A stretch of DNA of 64,000 nucleotides from Aptenodytes patagonicus (Eukaryota > Chordata > Aves > Sphenisciformes > Spheniscidae), in contig NC_134951.1 of NCBI RefSeq assembly GCF_965638725.1, forward strand, positions 68,452,437 through 68,516,436, given 5' to 3'. Position 1 is the stretch's first letter. Each line of letters opens with the position of its first letter. The position numbers and the translations under genes were made by a program. Below are positions 31,410 to 64,000 of the stretch, in pieces. A model generated the notes under the pieces. The model ran no database searches and was not told the origin of the DNA. It was given only the letters and a program-made list of their open reading frames with translations.

Positions 31410-32984
31410 CATTTCCCTGGTTATATCGTATTTTTTAAAGTCAAAGTCTTGCACTTTATCTACTAATTGGCAAGACATAGCTGAAATGTAATTTATATGT
31501 AACCTTTCTGCCCATTTCACTATCATTTCTTATTCCGTTAACATGCAAATAGAAAGTATCTTCTTGTCATGCAACTATGACATTCGTGCCTTTCATACCA
31601 GGGAATCTTGCTTTGAATTATAGACATAAGCCATCCGCAACACTTCCATGACATTTGAAAAAATGTTGGAATTGTTATAGTAATAAAAATTAACCATAAT
31701 TATTCAATCTGTATATGATAACCAAAAAGAGAAACACTTCTTTTTCACCTTAACAAACAGCATATCCAGTGGAAAAATCTGACTTGAGCTATCCTTTTGT
31801 AAGGGAAGCAGATGCTAAGAGAATTTCATTTAAGCATAGAAGTGAGACAGCGAGGATAAGGACTGCTAACAGTCAATCCATTTAGTTTTAATTTTGAAAG
31901 GTACTCTCAAGGAAATCAAACCAGAAATGAAGACTAAAGAACTATATATTTCTTTGACCCAAGTCAGTACTAGCATTTACTTTTTAGAGGTTACAACTAT
32001 ATTAAATTTGCTTATAGGAGGATACAAAAGGAGTATAGCCACAGATTACCAAGAGAATTTGATCACTTCTGACCAACAGCTAAATAATGAGGGAAGAAAA
32101 TGGTCAAGGGAATATGATCAACTATTTCTCGTACATGCCACAAAACCTACAAAAAATTCCCTGCAGACCTGTAATAAACCCCTCCCCACTATATGAATGA
32201 GTTTCAATTCCCAGGTAAAGATGAATCAACAAAATTAAAATATTGTGCTGTTTTATTGGTGTAAAAATCACACAATTGCTAGTTCTGATTCTGCAGAGAT
32301 ACATCCATGCAGTTAAACATCTATGATCCCACAGCCAGAAGAAGCCATTAAATAGAATATCTGCTGTTAGTCAGCAATTAATGCAAATTTACATATGAGA
32401 TCAAAAGGTGTGTATCATACAATATACAACAAATCCTAATACAGTACATCAACCTGAATAGCAGGATACACTCAGGGAACTCTGTTAATAGTGAAGCCTG
32501 TCTATATGCCAGAGAAATAAGGCCTGGAAACAAGATGACATAAGGTACCCCAGAATTCCTAAGAAGCAAACTGTTCATTTTTTGTTTGGTTTTTTTTGTG
32601 GGTTTTTTTTTCTGGGAATTAGAAGTTCATAGAGGTATTGACACATTACTTGACAATACAATTTGTTATAGTGAAGACTGGTGGATGTGATGTGTTATTA
32701 AAAGGTAATGTGTGAAACATGCAATTACAGGTGGTGCTTAGGTAACGTGTAATTAATACGTTGGGGATTTACACCCAACTCTTTTCACAAAAGGGAGGAC
32801 TGAAAAAGGTCTGTTTGATAGACTACCAATTGTACCATAAATCTTTATATGCATGCGGCTGAATCAGGATCATGAATGGATAAAATGTGAACAACTGGCA
32901 ATCTGTGGTTACGTACTCTATAATGTATGCAACAAAAACACAAAATGAAATCCAGTCGATACGGCAAACAGCCTGCAAGAACTC

Positions 32985-33525
32985 TGTCAACCTGAATAAG
33001 TTGGTTTATTGCAAAGAGGCAGGCTTTCTAGAATTGTGAACAACTTTCCAATTGTGAAAGGCAGCTTGGGAAGTCACGCTAGCTGATGGCAGATTACTAG
33101 TTTTTCTCTTTTCTGGCACAATAAAATAAATGCCATAGCGAAAGAAGAGTTTATGTGCTTAAAGTTTAAAGTCAACTGATTAGCAATCCTCTTCTGCAAA
33201 GATGTTTCAATTGGAAAAAAGAAACCACTAAAAAATTCCAGTTGGAAATTTTGGCGACAAACTCTGGAAAATCAAGTCCAACAAAGATCACGGATGCCCA
33301 CAGAAAGTGATGTGAGAGGCAGTGTCACATTCAAGGAAAAAGTTTTTTTTTTTCTCTGTACTGAAACTAAAATACTTAAATAGAAAAGTGGACAAATTGA
33401 CAAAACAGAACCACAACATTTAATGTAGAATACAGTGCACTGAGCTAGATGCATGGATCTTTAAATAGGCTTTGAAACCAATACCCCTTTCAAAATTAGT
33501 AAATTCACAGTTAACGGCAGTAGGC
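32985..33525 (-). other. REPS1: REPS1 3' untranslated region (candidate extent)
   Basis: On the - strand after the stop, the first AATAAA is at 33005-33010, about 515 nt downstream. An ATTAAA lies nearer, at 33419-33424. Further AATAAA copies are at 32252-32257 and 30174-30179, so a UTR of 1.3 or 3.3 kb is possible. The extent is an inference. Confidence 0.4.
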
Positions 33526-62613
<29,088 letters not shown>

Positions 62614-63036
62614 CTGAAAGTAGAAGAAACATTTCCTTTTCAAAAGACAACCTTGAAAACTGCGTAAGAACTATGGATATGGAAAGCAGTCAAAAAAAAA
62701 AAAAATCTGAAACACATGCTCCTGTCAGGGAGATACACACTTGTAGAATGGTGAAGAAAATGAAAACCAAATTGCACCAAGGTGACAAAGTTCACCTCCT
62801 GACAACTCACTCCTGTAGATTTTTACATTAGGTCAGCTTAAATCTGTTCTAAAAAGACAGAAGTGAGGAACAAGCTTATTGCAACATGTGTAAAATGTAA
62901 ATTGGGTTTTACCCATTTAATGGGTTTTGAATGAGTTAATACTCCACATTTTCACTTAATTGAAATGAGTAACACTTGTATGGACAAACAGCTATTTAAA
63001 AGCGGCATATGATATTAGCATGCAACTTTATTATAA

Positions 63037-63054
63037 TTTTTTTTTTTTTTTTTT
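63037..63054 (+). repeat. Poly(T) run, 18 nt
   Basis: Eighteen T on the + strand, that is poly(A) in the REPS1 direction, in the intron upstream of exon w1. Comparable homopolymers are 17 A at 17840-17856 and 14 A at 58685-58698. Confidence 0.9.
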
Positions 63055-64000
63055 GAGTTTAGTTTGCCATTCAAAGAACAAAGCCTTGGAAATTCCTCTT
63101 AAGAATCAGGCTTTTTGCCACAGATAATTTTTTTTCCTAAATTATTTCTAGACTAGCTTAACTCAGTTGCTTAAAAACAGTCCAAAAATAATAAAAGGCA
63201 TCCATATAGAGTGCTGACATCTGCTATCTAATAACTACCTGGAACACAATAATTGAGATTCACCCAGTGCCTTGTTACAATCTACTTCTGAAGTACTGCT
63301 GATGTTCAATGTCTTAATATTGAAATAATGATGAAGCAAATATAGAAAGATTTGGCCACTCACTGCTCTATATAGAAAACCTTCAAAATTCTCTTAAATT
63401 GCAGTTGCAAATTAAAAATTTAAGGAACTCCGATCGGACGGAAAAAATCCCATCGAGAACAAGTCTAGAAGAATCCCAGGAATCCATTCTACTCCTTGAC
63501 TCCTAAAAGAAATGAACTCCTTAAATCTAAACAGCGGATGTGAAACTGATTAATCTACTCTTCTTGCACAACTAAATGCTTTCTCTTGAAATATGTTAAA
63601 GTCATACTTAGATAGGAATTTCTGCCTCACATGTAGAAGCAGGTTTCCCTTTAAAAGGCAGGTCAACTTCCTGTGAGCTTCTGTAAACCCTCCACAGCCC
63701 ACAAACAAGAATACATTAATGTCATAATTTTAATCCTGCCACTAAGAACTAAATTGAAGCAATAAACCCCAAGAATTTATTGTCAAGATGCTGACTAAAA
63801 AAATATTGCTATGAGAAGTCCATTTATACATAGGTAATCTATTTATGAAGCTGACCAATATCAACAATTTCAGGTTCTTGGAGACTGATGACACTGCTAG
63901 TACACAATCTGCAGTAAACAAAGTGAAGGAAATCTGAGAGTCAGTGAGGCACACTGAGGGCTAACATCTAAAGTGACAGTAACATTGCTAGTATACAAAA

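Larger units (their letters stand above)
21591..32984. other. Intergenic stretch between LTR fragment and REPS1 3' end
   Basis: 11 kb of AT-rich sequence without a confident gene, in the place where ECT2L lies in mammals. Contains the palindrome at 23244, the tandem duplication at 29266, the G/T tract at 31371 and one ORF with weak RhoGEF-like spacing at 27614-27934. The right-hand part may be REPS1 3' UTR if a distal poly(A) site is used. Confidence 0.5.

Noticed and set aside
62614-64000. Missing upstream REPS1 exon (human WRKHSRHPSGG region)
   Set aside because: No acceptor-ORF-donor unit with matching residues was found on the - strand, so the exon is taken to lie outside the window.

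Overview
This window is nuclear DNA from a vertebrate, most probably a bird. A 5'-truncated CR1 LINE ending in the octamer-type tail (ATTCTATGA repeats) lies at 16905-17490. Older CR1 tails and a piece of what looks like an avian ERVL-type LTR are also present. The genes are split by short, AT-rich introns with GT..AG borders. Codon-level matches to two vertebrate proteins, recognised from memory, identify the genes. The species cannot be named from this sequence.

Layout. 1-6770 is AT-rich, gene-free sequence with old repeats. 6770-7720 is a TATA-less CpG island with GC boxes and two ZNF143/Staf-type sites. It is the likely promoter of CCDC28A, whose 184-codon ORF on the + strand is spread over five coding exons from 8313 to 14291, one of them only 23 nt long. 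From about 14800 to 33000 I recognise no gene, only the CR1, the LTR piece and several inverted repeats. From 33526 to 62613, on the - strand, lie sixteen coding exons of REPS1. They encode about 587 residues: the second EH domain, a Ser/Pro-rich middle, a proline tract and the C-terminal coiled coil. The remaining ~209 N-terminal residues, including the first EH domain, must lie beyond 64000.

The two genes point at each other. CCDC28A encodes a small coiled-coil protein of poorly known function. REPS1 is an endocytic EH-domain adaptor that binds NPF-motif proteins and RALBP1. They share a syntenic block (human 6q24) but no known common pathway. In human, ECT2L, a DH-domain RhoGEF on the CCDC28A strand, sits between them. 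I could not recognise an intact ECT2L here, apart from one weak DH-like ORF at 27614-27934 on the expected strand. No CRISPR, operon or prokaryote-type system is present. The most interesting items are the missing ECT2L, the CCDC28A microexon, in-frame tandem splice acceptors in REPS1 and several strong inverted repeats.
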